Shown here: positions 26,321 through 34,537 of the stretch, one piece after another
Position numbering within the stretch: position 1 is the stretch's first letter
Layout: each line of letters starts with the position of its first letter
Assembly (NCBI RefSeq): GCF_004342725.1
Contig: NZ_SMCP01000001.1
Span: 276,778-340,777, forward strand
DNA from: Testudinibacter aquarius
GTDB taxonomy: Bacteria; Pseudomonadota; Gammaproteobacteria; Enterobacterales; Pasteurellaceae
DNA: 64,000 bases
Direction of reading: 5' to 3'
Notes under the pieces: generated by a model
What the model saw: the letters and a program-made list of their open reading frames with translations, nothing else
What the model was told of the DNA's origin: nothing
Database searches by the model: none
Translations under genes and position numbers: made by a program

Positions 26321-27148
26321 TTACGCTTGTTGCATCGCCTGCCAGACTTTTAGCGCATCGGCCATTGCAGCAACATCATGTACCCGCAAGATCGACGCAC
26401 CGTTGATTGCCGCCAACAACGTTGCCGCCACACTGCCAACCATTCGCTGTTCCACTGGTTTATCCAGCAATTGCCCAATCATACTTTTGCGTGAAACGCC
26501 TGCCAATACCGGATAGCCCAGTTCGCTAAAAACCTGTAACTGTTGTAATAATTGATAATTATGCTGCAATGATTTACCAAATCCAAAGCCCGGATCAACG
26601 ATCAAATGCGTTTGTTTGATACCTGCGGCAATGCACTGCTGTGCACGTTGACGCAAAAAATCTGTCACTTCCGCCACCACATTCTGATAGTGCGGCGCTG
26701 CTTGCATGGTGCGCGGCTGCCCCTGCATGTGCATGATACACACCGGCAAATCCAGTGTGACCGCCGTTTGCAGCGCATTGTGTTCCTGCAACGCCCGAAT
26801 GTCGTTGATCAAATTCATACCGACTTTTGCGGCTTCACGCATTACAAGCGCTTTGGAGGTATCCACTGAAATCCAGCAGTCAAAGCGCTGCCTGACGGCT
26901 TCAACCAGCGGTACAACCCGTTGCAACTCCTGCTCTAAAGAGACTTCCGCCGCCATCGGGCGGGTGGATTCTCCACCGATATCAATAATATCTGCGCCGT
27001 CTGCCAACATTTGCTCGACATGGTACAGCGCTTTATCCAATTGGTAAAACTGTCCGCTGTCGGAAAACGAATCGGGGGTGAAGTTCAGAATCCCCATAAT
27101 TTTAGGAAGCGATAAATCCAAAGTGCGGTTTTGATGGCTGATTTTCAT
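26321..27148 (-). CDS. folP: Dihydropteroate synthase
   Basis: 275 residues. FolP joins p-aminobenzoate to 6-hydroxymethyl-dihydropterin pyrophosphate in folate synthesis and is the sulfonamide target. Motifs GILNFTPDSFSDSGQF (residues ~19-34), DIGGESTRP and GFGFGKSLQHN are intact. It precedes glmM and follows the SDR gene by 12 bp, so it is in a run of minus-strand genes. Confidence 0.96.
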   Translation of the reverse strand: MKISHQNRTLDLSLPKIMGILNFTPDSFSDSGQFYQLDKALYHVEQMLADGADIIDIGGESTRPMAAEVSLEQELQRVVPLVEAVRQRFDCWISVDTSKALVMREAAKVGMNLINDIRALQEHNALQTAVTLDLPVCIMHMQGQPRTMQAAPHYQNVVAEVTDFLRQRAQQCIAAGIKQTHLIVDPGFGFGKSLQHNYQLLQQLQVFSELGYPVLAGVSRKSMIGQLLDKPVEQRMVGSVAATLLAAINGASILRVHDVAAMADALKVWQAMQQA

Positions 27149-27160
27149 AAAAATGTAATG

Positions 27161-28009
27161 TTAGTCTTGATGAAAGTATTGTTCTGCTTGCGGCAGCATT
27201 TGGTACGGATCAGGATAGGCATAGTCAAAATCCAATTCCTGTACGATTTTGTTGCCATGTACGATACGCTGTAAATCCGTTTCGTCAGTCACAAAGTGCG
27301 GTTCGTCCAACGCCAACAACTGCGCCATTTTCTTATAATAATCCGCACGTTTCGGGTGCTGTGGCGCACTCAAATGATACAACCGTTTATATCCTCTGGT
27401 TTCTAACAATAGCTGCATCGCCAAAATGCAGTCGGTTTGATGCACCAGATTGACCGCTTGGTTACCGCCTTTGATCTGTTGTCGGCCCGCCAAATGGCTG
27501 ACTGGATGGCGATCGATCCCGATCAGTCCGGCAAGACGCAAAATATCACAATCAACACCGTTTAGCGCTAACAGCCAGTTTTCAATCTCATACAACGCAT
27601 GTCCAACATCAGATTCCGGCTCAACCGCACTTTCCTCATGATATTCACTGTCTTTTTGTGGAAAAACCGAGGTCGAGCTGATAAACAGCAAGTGCTGTAC
27701 ACCGTGCAGCAGGGCCTCATTGACCAGATTCTTGATACCCTCGACATAACTGCGCGTATCGAAAAAATATTGGCTTGGCGGAATATTGATAATCAATGAA
27801 TCTACCGAAAGTAGTTCGTTGAGATCATCGGGATCGGCATCGACTTCCGGCGTCAACTGTACACAATAGGCTTCCAGCCCGTTCAAGCGCATGCTTTCTG
27901 TGCCTTCGTGGGTGCGTTTGCTGCCTTTCACCGTCCAGCCAACCCGTTGCAAATGTTTTGCCAAAGGAAATCCCAGCCAGCCCAGCCCCACGATTGCTAC
28001 TGAATTCAT
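27161..28009 (-). CDS. NAD(P)-binding SDR/epimerase-like protein (YeeZ type)
   Basis: 282 residues with an N-terminal Rossmann motif (VAIVGLGWLGFPLAKHL) and SDR-like core (LLFISSTSVFPQ). It belongs with the atypical extended SDR proteins such as E. coli YeeZ, annotated as NAD-dependent epimerase/dehydratase. The usual YxxxK active-site pair is not obvious, so substrate and activity are unknown. Six bases separate it from the methyltransferase upstream and twelve from folP downstream. Confidence 0.8.
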   Translation of the reverse strand: MNSVAIVGLGWLGFPLAKHLQRVGWTVKGSKRTHEGTESMRLNGLEAYCVQLTPEVDADPDDLNELLSVDSLIINIPPSQYFFDTRSYVEGIKNLVNEALLHGVQHLLFISSTSVFPQKDSEYHEESAVEPESDVGHALYEIENWLLALNGVDCDILRLAGLIGIDRHPVSHLAGRQQIKGGNQAVNLVHQTDCILAMQLLLETRGYKRLYHLSAPQHPKRADYYKKMAQLLALDEPHFVTDETDLQRIVHGNKIVQELDFDYAYPDPYQMLPQAEQYFHQD

Positions 28010-28015
28010 CTCGTC

Positions 28016-28657
28016 TTATCCTCTCTCTTTGTTGTGTGTTGTCAAGTGTGTTGTCGGGTCTGTCATCATTAAATGCTGCATTTGCCCACATAACATGCGA
28101 TGTCGCTGCATTATCACCAATGAATGCGGTTGTAGCAAGTCATCAATCTGCAAAAGCAAAGTCGTACCTAATCTTCGGCTGAGGTAATCCGCAATTCGAC
28201 GCAATCTGCTGATTTGCTGCGGCGCAAATTTATCCCAAATCGAAATAACGCCGCCCGGTTTCAACACTCTGATCGCCTCTTGCAACAACGCCTGTGGCTG
28301 ATCAGTCACCGCTAAAATTAAATGTAGCAGCACCAGATCAACACTGCTATCCGCCAAACCTGAACATTCAGCGCGACCTTGTTGCAACGTGAGTGCCAAT
28401 GGATGTCCTTGCGCTTGCAATTGTTGCTGTAGCTGCGCACTTTGTTTCAGCATTTTTGCCGAAAAATCCACCCCCAGCACCGCACTTTGCGCCGGTAAAT
28501 AGGGCAGATCTAAACCACTGCCGCACCCGGCAATGTAAACCTTTAACGGTTCAGATAACACTAAACGCTGAAACAGTTGCTGTCGCTGTGCTGCTACCGT
28601 TTTCAATACCAGATTATAAAATTTGGCATAGCTATCCCAACGCGCCGCACCAACCAT
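28016..28657 (-). CDS. Class I SAM-dependent methyltransferase
   Basis: 213 residues. The SAM-binding motif I is VYIAGCGSGLDLPYL, with motif II acidic residue in GVDFSAKML and a later SSVDLVLLHLIL / LKPGGVISIWDKF. The pattern is that of methyltransferase domain 11 proteins acting on small molecules. The substrate cannot be deduced. It starts 22 bp after the fadJ end and runs with the same strand set. Confidence 0.82.
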   Translation of the reverse strand: MVGAARWDSYAKFYNLVLKTVAAQRQQLFQRLVLSEPLKVYIAGCGSGLDLPYLPAQSAVLGVDFSAKMLKQSAQLQQQLQAQGHPLALTLQQGRAECSGLADSSVDLVLLHLILAVTDQPQALLQEAIRVLKPGGVISIWDKFAPQQISRLRRIADYLSRRLGTTLLLQIDDLLQPHSLVIMQRHRMLCGQMQHLMMTDPTTHLTTHNKERG

Positions 28658-28679
28658 ATTTATTCCTCGGTGATATTCA

Positions 28680-30899
28680 TCAAAGTGCGCTTGGCTCTGC
28701 CGTTGATTGTGCCACTTGCTCCTCTACGGCTTGTTGCACCAACCACGGGCAAGGGCGGAAACGCTCGCCGTGTTGTGCCATCATCAATTCCAGCTCTGCC
28801 ACAATCGTCGCAGCGCCAACATCACGCATATAGGCATAAATTCCGCCTCTGAATTCCGGGAAAAACATGCCTAAAACCGAAGCCACATTGCCTTCATTTT
28901 GGTTGCTGATAATTTGCTCTTGCACACAATAAGCCGCTTCATTCAGCATCATCAAAATACAGCGGCGCACAATTTGCTCCGGTTCCAAATTGTTTTCTAC
29001 CGTGATGTCCAGCACTTGATAGATACTTTTGTCCACTTGGGTGCGGTTGCCACTACGAGAGTGATACAAATAAAAACCACGCCGATTTTTGCGTCCTTTG
29101 CGCTCGTTTAACAATAATTGTTCGACTTTATGCGGTAAGGCAAAGCGGAAACCAAAGCTGCGTTCCAAAGTCGGCAACGCTTTCACCAAAATATCCAGTC
29201 CCATCTCATCAATCATCGCCAATGGACCAACTTGAAAACCGAACTCCAACAACGCACGGTCAATAGTGCCGACCGCTTCGCCGTCCAAAACGCAATAATA
29301 GGCTTCCAAAAGATACGGAATCAGCACCCGATTAATAAAAAATCCCGGTGAGTCTTTGACCAGCAACGGAATTTGCCCTTGCTCGATCACCAAGCTGATC
29401 GCCTTGGCAATCGTTTGTTGTGAGGTCCCTTGTGGCAATACCTTCCCTTGCACGTTTCGCTGTAAAAAGTGCGGTACAATTTCCACCATACGACGCTGGC
29501 TGACCGGGGTAAAATAGTGCACACCAATGACATTTTGCGGGCGCTGCGCTTTGGCAGCAATTTCCGCAATCGACAACGTGAGAGTGTTGCTGGCAAAGAT
29601 GGTGTTCTTATCGTAGTAACTTTCGCTTTCTTCAATCAGGTTTTGTTTCAATTGCAGATCTTCATACACTGACTCGATCACAATATCCGCTGTCTGTTTG
29701 CCGATAAAACGCTCACCGCCGCTGATCAGGTAAATTTTTTGCAGCAATTTGCCATAAGGCAGATGACCACGGTCCACCTCTTTTTGCAACAGTAAATAAC
29801 TGAGACGCAACGCTTTTTGCACCCCATCCGGATTAATATCTTTAATTCGCACCGGCAATCCTGCGCGAGCAGCCGTGATGTACGCAATCCCCGCGCCCAT
29901 GAAACCACTGCCCAACACCGCAACTTTCTTAATTTTATCGTCACTTTGCAAATCGTGATATTGGTGGCGCATTTCTCGGTTAGTTTGCTCCATCCGTCGC
30001 AATACTGCTGAGGTTTTATTGCCAAATAACATCACAAAACAATCGCTTTCCGCACTTGGCAGAGCCTCTTGCCGCTGTTTAAACAGCTGAATAATCGCTT
30101 TGGTTGCCGGATAATTGTCAAAAGCTTTCAACCAAACTTGTTGCTCGACCTGCTCAATCAAATAACGGCGCAGCCAAGCAATATTTTCAGTTTTAAAACG
30201 TAAACGGTGATAGCCTTTTTTCACGTTCTGCAACGTAGATGACATTTGATTATTAATGTGATTGACCGCAATTTGAAACAGAATGGCTTTTGGCACGACT
30301 TCATCGATCAGCCCTTTATCTAATGCACGGTTTACACTGATTTTATTGCCGGAAAGTAACATCAATAATCCGGGTTTCAAACCAATTTGCGCAGTCAACA
30401 GCGCACAGCCGCCTGCAAACGGTAAAATCCCTGATTTCACTTGCGGCATCGCAAAACTGGTTTCAATGTCGTCAGTCGCCAAGCGGTAGTCACATGCCAG
30501 TGCCAGCTCCAACCCAAAACCGAAGCAACTACCTTGCACCGCACAAATTGTCGGTACGGTTAGTGCCTTAATTTTTTGGATCAAATGCTGACACTGCTGG
30601 CTAAATTGATACAATTCTGCATCACTTTTCTGTTCCAGCGGGGATAACGAAAAACCTTGTACAAAGCTATTTTCTTTGCTTGAAACAAAAATCACACCGC
30701 GCAACTGCCAAGCCGGCAATTGATCGAGCAATGCCTGTAAATGCTCAATAAAACGCTCGTCCAACCAATTTTGTTTTTTAGCACTGATATTGAATGCGAT
30801 GACGGCAATATTGTCCTGATAAAAACTCAGACGAAACAGATCAGCATGTGCATCATTCTGATAGTCGGCTTTTGCTACAATTTGATAATCGGTTTGCAT
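28680..30899 (-). CDS. fadJ: FadJ-like fatty acid oxidation alpha subunit with altered hydratase site
   Basis: 739 residues, collinear with FadJ (714 in E. coli): enoyl-CoA hydratase domain (1-~190), linker, and 3-hydroxyacyl-CoA dehydrogenase domains (from ~325). The NAD-binding VAVLGSGFMGAGIAY and dehydrogenase His in GVHYFTPV are intact. In the hydratase, the first catalytic Glu (E131, GFGLELALAC) is present, but the second is Gln153 (MPQVKSGILP; family LPEVQLGLLP). The equivalent Glu139 of E. coli FadB is the base for hydration. The following GSGG loop is also changed (FAGG). Hydration is therefore probably weak or lost. It is 43 bp downstream of fadI. Confidence 0.88.
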   Translation of the reverse strand: MQTDYQIVAKADYQNDAHADLFRLSFYQDNIAVIAFNISAKKQNWLDERFIEHLQALLDQLPAWQLRGVIFVSSKENSFVQGFSLSPLEQKSDAELYQFSQQCQHLIQKIKALTVPTICAVQGSCFGFGLELALACDYRLATDDIETSFAMPQVKSGILPFAGGCALLTAQIGLKPGLLMLLSGNKISVNRALDKGLIDEVVPKAILFQIAVNHINNQMSSTLQNVKKGYHRLRFKTENIAWLRRYLIEQVEQQVWLKAFDNYPATKAIIQLFKQRQEALPSAESDCFVMLFGNKTSAVLRRMEQTNREMRHQYHDLQSDDKIKKVAVLGSGFMGAGIAYITAARAGLPVRIKDINPDGVQKALRLSYLLLQKEVDRGHLPYGKLLQKIYLISGGERFIGKQTADIVIESVYEDLQLKQNLIEESESYYDKNTIFASNTLTLSIAEIAAKAQRPQNVIGVHYFTPVSQRRMVEIVPHFLQRNVQGKVLPQGTSQQTIAKAISLVIEQGQIPLLVKDSPGFFINRVLIPYLLEAYYCVLDGEAVGTIDRALLEFGFQVGPLAMIDEMGLDILVKALPTLERSFGFRFALPHKVEQLLLNERKGRKNRRGFYLYHSRSGNRTQVDKSIYQVLDITVENNLEPEQIVRRCILMMLNEAAYCVQEQIISNQNEGNVASVLGMFFPEFRGGIYAYMRDVGAATIVAELELMMAQHGERFRPCPWLVQQAVEEQVAQSTAEPSAL

Positions 30900-30942
30900 T
30901 TTTATACTTTACCTGTCCCTTTTCAGATTCACTGTTCCAAGC

Positions 30943-32250
30943 TTATTCTCTTTCCAACACCATCGCTGCACCCAGCCCGCCCAAACCGCCGGAGGCAATC
31001 AGTGCGGTTTCTCCTCCTTGACGCTGCAACTGGTGCAACGCCTGGATCAACACTCGCAAACTGGTAATCGCTCGTGGCGAACCATACGCCAACGAACCGC
31101 CGTTGATATTGAATTTATCCATATCTATGCTGCCAAGCGCTTGATCGCGCTGCAAATGGCTTTGAGCAAACTGCCGCGACTCAAACAATTTCAAATTCGC
31201 CAACACCTGTGCCGCCGAGGATTCATGCATTTCAATCAGGTCAATATCGCCCAGTTCCATTTGTGCCCACGCCAATGCTTTTGCGGATGCCGCAGTCGCC
31301 CCCAGCAACATATTGTTCCACACATCATTGCCGGTCAACGCAAAGCTGCGAATATAGCCCAACGGCTGTAAACCGTATTGCTCCACCAGTTCTTCACGCA
31401 TTAACAGCACCGCTGCGGCACCGTCTGCCGGTTCGGAAACGCTCCATGCCGTAACAGTTTTATGCTGCCCCGACTGCAACGGTTTAAAACGCTGGTAATA
31501 ATCTGCGGTAGTTTGTGTGCTAATCATATTATCGCGTGTAACGTAGTGTTTATAAGGTGCCGGGTGGGAAAGCATCACCTGTTCGCTCATCATCCCTTGC
31601 TGCCACGCTTGTTCCGCTCGCTGATGTGAAAGTGCGGTATATTGATCCAATTGTTCGCGGCTCAAATCGAAATTTTGCGCCATTTGTTCAGAAATATCAC
31701 CCAATGAATAGCCGGTCAAAGCGTCACGCAAATTGACTTGCTGCAACTTTACATCATCCCAAGAGAGGCGTTTGAATAAATTGAATTTTTTTGAATAACT
31801 TGAGGTACGCAAAATATCACGCAAGGTGCGACTGACCTTTGGTTTTAAGCTGATCGGTGCATTGGAAATCGAGTCTGCCCCACCCGCCAAGCCACAAGAG
31901 ATTGAGCCACTGATAATCCCGTTACACACATTTGCCACCGCTTGCAAACCAGTGATGCAGGAGCTGCTTAAGGTATAAGCCTGAGCATGCGGCATTGAGA
32001 GCGTCAAAGCAATTTCACGCGCCAAATTTGGCACATCCGGCTGCTGAATCACCTGCCCAAAAATAAATTTTTCAACCACTTCACGTGCTAACGGCAAACG
32101 ATTTAGCAGCTCGTTGGTCACCATGATACCCAAGTCGGTTGCATAACACTCTTTAAACTCGGAATTTCGCCGCACAAAAGGCGTGCGCAAACCTGCCACC
32201 ACGGCAATCCGTTCGCCGCGAACGTTAACCAGTTTTTGTTGAATCGGCAT
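30943..32250 (-). CDS. fadI: FadI-like thiolase with two catalytic residues replaced
   Basis: 435 residues, the FadI length. The nucleophilic Cys98 (LSSSCITGLQ) and His342 (EMHESSAAQ) are present. The catalytic His of the family GHP motif is Ser391 (AYGSPRAITS; codon at 31078-31080 reads TCG on the minus strand), and the second Cys near the C-terminus (family TACAAGGLG) is Gly421 (IASGGLGGLG). Both positions are needed for Claisen condensation/thiolysis in known thiolases. The protein is otherwise full length with no frameshift, so it may be an active-site variant with another role rather than a decaying gene. Confidence 0.88.
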   Translation of the reverse strand: MPIQQKLVNVRGERIAVVAGLRTPFVRRNSEFKECYATDLGIMVTNELLNRLPLAREVVEKFIFGQVIQQPDVPNLAREIALTLSMPHAQAYTLSSSCITGLQAVANVCNGIISGSISCGLAGGADSISNAPISLKPKVSRTLRDILRTSSYSKKFNLFKRLSWDDVKLQQVNLRDALTGYSLGDISEQMAQNFDLSREQLDQYTALSHQRAEQAWQQGMMSEQVMLSHPAPYKHYVTRDNMISTQTTADYYQRFKPLQSGQHKTVTAWSVSEPADGAAAVLLMREELVEQYGLQPLGYIRSFALTGNDVWNNMLLGATAASAKALAWAQMELGDIDLIEMHESSAAQVLANLKLFESRQFAQSHLQRDQALGSIDMDKFNINGGSLAYGSPRAITSLRVLIQALHQLQRQGGETALIASGGLGGLGAAMVLERE

Positions 32251-32432
32251 TTACAAAACCTCAATTCTTGTTAAGAATTCACCTTGCTATAGCATAGCAA
32301 ATCCTTACTGAAATTAATCCTGATTTTTTAGGGTCTGTTAAAATTTTATTGCGCATTTTCCTTTGTGCTTTGTCGACTTATTGATACAATTTGAACTACC
32401 ATTTAACTAAATGACTTTGAAGCAGAAAAATA

Positions 32433-32915
32433 ATGACCAAGAAAAAACCAAAAGTCGGTTCCAATACCATCGCACTCAATAAAAGAGCGCGCCACGATTA
32501 CTTTATTGAAGAAGAGATCGAAGCTGGTTTGTCGCTGCAAGGCTGGGAAGTCAAATCAATGCGTGCCGGCAAGGCGAATATCAGTGACAGCTATGTGATT
32601 TTCAAAGACGGCGAAGCCTATCTGTTCGGTGCGATGATCACCCCGTTGAATGTTGCCTCTACCCATGTGGTCGCTGATCCGACACGTACCCGTAAATTAC
32701 TGCTTAGCAAACGAGAGTTAGACAATCTGTTCGGCAAAGCCAACCGTGACGGATTCACCATCGTCGCCCTCTCCTTATATTGGAAAAATGCTTGGGCAAA
32801 AGTCAAAATAGGCTTGGCCAAAGGTAAAAAGCAACATGATAAGCGTGATGCGATCCAAGACAGAGAATGGCAGCGCACTAAAGAACGGATTATGAAACAC
32901 AGTAACAGAGGTTAA
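32433..32915 (+). CDS. smpB: SsrA-binding protein SmpB
   Basis: 160 residues. SmpB binds tmRNA and delivers it to stalled ribosomes in trans-translation. Family blocks include [39 protein letters not shown] and the basic tail [25 protein letters not shown]. It is monocistronic on the plus strand, divergent from fadI, and followed by a clear intrinsic terminator. No tmRNA gene is seen beside it. Confidence 0.96.
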   Translation: MTKKKPKVGSNTIALNKRARHDYFIEEEIEAGLSLQGWEVKSMRAGKANISDSYVIFKDGEAYLFGAMITPLNVASTHVVADPTRTRKLLLSKRELDNLFGKANRDGFTIVALSLYWKNAWAKVKIGLAKGKKQHDKRDAIQDREWQRTKERIMKHSNRG

Positions 32916-32940
32916 TTCGCTAACTTACGCAAAGATCAAC

Positions 32941-32972
32941 GCCAAATCGGTAACCCAGATTTGGCTTTTTTA
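32941..32972 (+). terminator. smpB terminator
   Basis: GCCAAATC and GATTTGGC form an 8-bp stem with a 9-nt loop, directly followed by TTTTTTA. It lies 25 bp after the smpB stop and before the convergent truB end. Confidence 0.85.
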
Positions 32973-32994
32973 TCGGTATCAAATTGAATTAGGG

Positions 32995-33921
32995 CTAGGC
33001 TGAAAACTGAGTCACCAGCCGTTTCGGGTGAATCACGCTGTATTCGTCCACTTCTGCCACCCCTAAAAAACACTGTTTATCGCTGTATAACCGCACTTGC
33101 CCTTGTAACTGTTGCGGATTGTCAAAACGCAGCCGCTGCCCGAAACTGATCGCTCGGGTCTGTTCTGGATTCAGATCAATTTTTGCCAAGTTTGCCACCG
33201 CAGTATCTGCCGCCAGCAAATGCTGATCCAATGAGCTCAACGCTTGCTGTTCCGCCAGTTGTTGCAGAGTTTGCAACGTCACCATCGACTGGGTCGGGTA
33301 ATTCGCCACTGCACTGCGGTGCAACACGGTAACGTGTGCGCCACAGCCGAGAAATTCGCCCAGATCGTCAATCAAAGTACGAATATAAGTACCTTTTGAA
33401 CAATGTACCTCAAGGGTTAAAAATGGCTCTTGATAATCAATAAATTCCAACTCAAAAATCGTAATCAGGCGGGCTTCGCGTTCGACTGTAATGCCGGCAC
33501 GGGCATATTCATACAGCGGCTTGCCTTGGTGTTTCAAGGCCGAAAACATGGTAGGCACTTGCTGCAACTCACCACGAAAGTGCGGTAGCGCCGCCAGAAT
33601 TTGCTCCAAACCGCACTTGACCTCACGCACGGCTACCACTTGCCCTTCGGCGTCTGAGGTGTCGGTGCGCTCCCCCAATTTTGCGGTGACACGATAGCGT
33701 TTATCCGCATCCAGCAGAAATTGGGAAAACTTGGTCGCTTCGCCCAAACAGATCGGCAACATTCCGGTTGCCAGCGGATCCAAAGCACCGGTATGCCCGG
33801 CTTTATTGGCTTGATACAGACGTTTGACTTTCTGCAACAGATCGTTGGAGCTCAAACCTTGTGGTTTATCGAGCAGCACGATCCCGTCAATGTCACGCCC
33901 TCGTTTTCTTGGTCTCGACAC
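32995..33921 (-). CDS. truB: tRNA pseudouridine-55 synthase
   Basis: 308 residues from a GTG start (33921) preceded by CGGA. TruB isomerises U55 in the T-arm of tRNAs. The catalytic Asp is D48 in [14 protein letters not shown], as in E. coli, and the N-terminal [13 protein letters not shown] and [10 protein letters not shown] are typical. It is the last gene of the rimP-nusA-infB-rbfA-truB series, 11 bp after rbfA. Confidence 0.96.
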   Translation of the reverse strand: MSRPRKRGRDIDGIVLLDKPQGLSSNDLLQKVKRLYQANKAGHTGALDPLATGMLPICLGEATKFSQFLLDADKRYRVTAKLGERTDTSDAEGQVVAVREVKCGLEQILAALPHFRGELQQVPTMFSALKHQGKPLYEYARAGITVEREARLITIFELEFIDYQEPFLTLEVHCSKGTYIRTLIDDLGEFLGCGAHVTVLHRSAVANYPTQSMVTLQTLQQLAEQQALSSLDQHLLAADTAVANLAKIDLNPEQTRAISFGQRLRFDNPQQLQGQVRLYSDKQCFLGVAEVDEYSVIHPKRLVTQFSA

Positions 33922-33932
33922 AATTTTTCCGT

Positions 33933-34319
33933 TTATTGACTATCATCTTTATGTTTGGCTTTGTCTTCATTCAACACTTGGCTGACTAAATTCGACATCC
34001 GCATTCCTTCGACCAACGAATTGTCGTATTCAAAACGCAATTCCGGCACAATCCGCAACCGCATCGCTTTGCCCAGTAATGAGCGAATATAGCCCGACGC
34101 CTGATGCAGTCCTTCCATACCGTTTTTTACTGCTTCCTGATCTTGATCGAACAAGAATGTGACAAATACTTTGGCGTACACCAAATCACGCGAAAGTTCT
34201 ACATCAGACACTGTTACCATGCCGATACGCGGATCTTTCACTTCACGCTGTAAAATTATCGCGATCTCTTTTTTTATCTCTTGCGCCACTCGCTGCGAGC
34301 GGCTAAATTCTCTTGCCAT
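33933..34319 (-). CDS. rbfA: 30S ribosome-binding factor A
   Basis: 128 residues from ATG 34319, giving the family N-terminus [15 protein letters not shown] with AAGGA eight bases upstream; an in-frame TTG at 34343 is rejected. RbfA assists maturation of the 16S rRNA 5' end and cold adaptation. The core [12 protein letters not shown] and [14 protein letters not shown] match the KH-fold family. Confidence 0.95.
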   Translation of the reverse strand: MAREFSRSQRVAQEIKKEIAIILQREVKDPRIGMVTVSDVELSRDLVYAKVFVTFLFDQDQEAVKNGMEGLHQASGYIRSLLGKAMRLRIVPELRFEYDNSLVEGMRMSNLVSQVLNEDKAKHKDDSQ

Positions 34320-34397
34320 TTTATTTTTCCTTTGTTTATGCAAAAGGCGATCTAATGATCGCCTCGGTTTCTTGACAAAGATATTTGATGAGGCAAC

Positions 34398-34504
34398 GTA
34401 GGCGCGGATTATATATCCGCCCGAACTACATTTTATATTTCTCTGTTATTGATTAAGTGCTTAGACCGCACTTCGCAAGCGGGCGGATATATAATCCGCC
34501 CTAC
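34398..34504. repeat. 107-bp two-hairpin interspersed repeat, copy 2
   Basis: Same length and layout as 24289-24395: arms at 34398-34422 and at the right end near 34481-34504 carrying GGGCGGATATATAATCCGCC, with the centre sharing TTATTGATTAAGTGCTTAGACCGCACTTCGCAA-like sequence. The left copy of the uptake sequence in the centre is decayed (gaactacatt), while the right copy is intact. It sits between infB and rbfA without breaking either gene. Confidence 0.85.
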
Positions 34505-34537
34505 TTTTGTCATAACGCTCGTATTATTATGATACGA

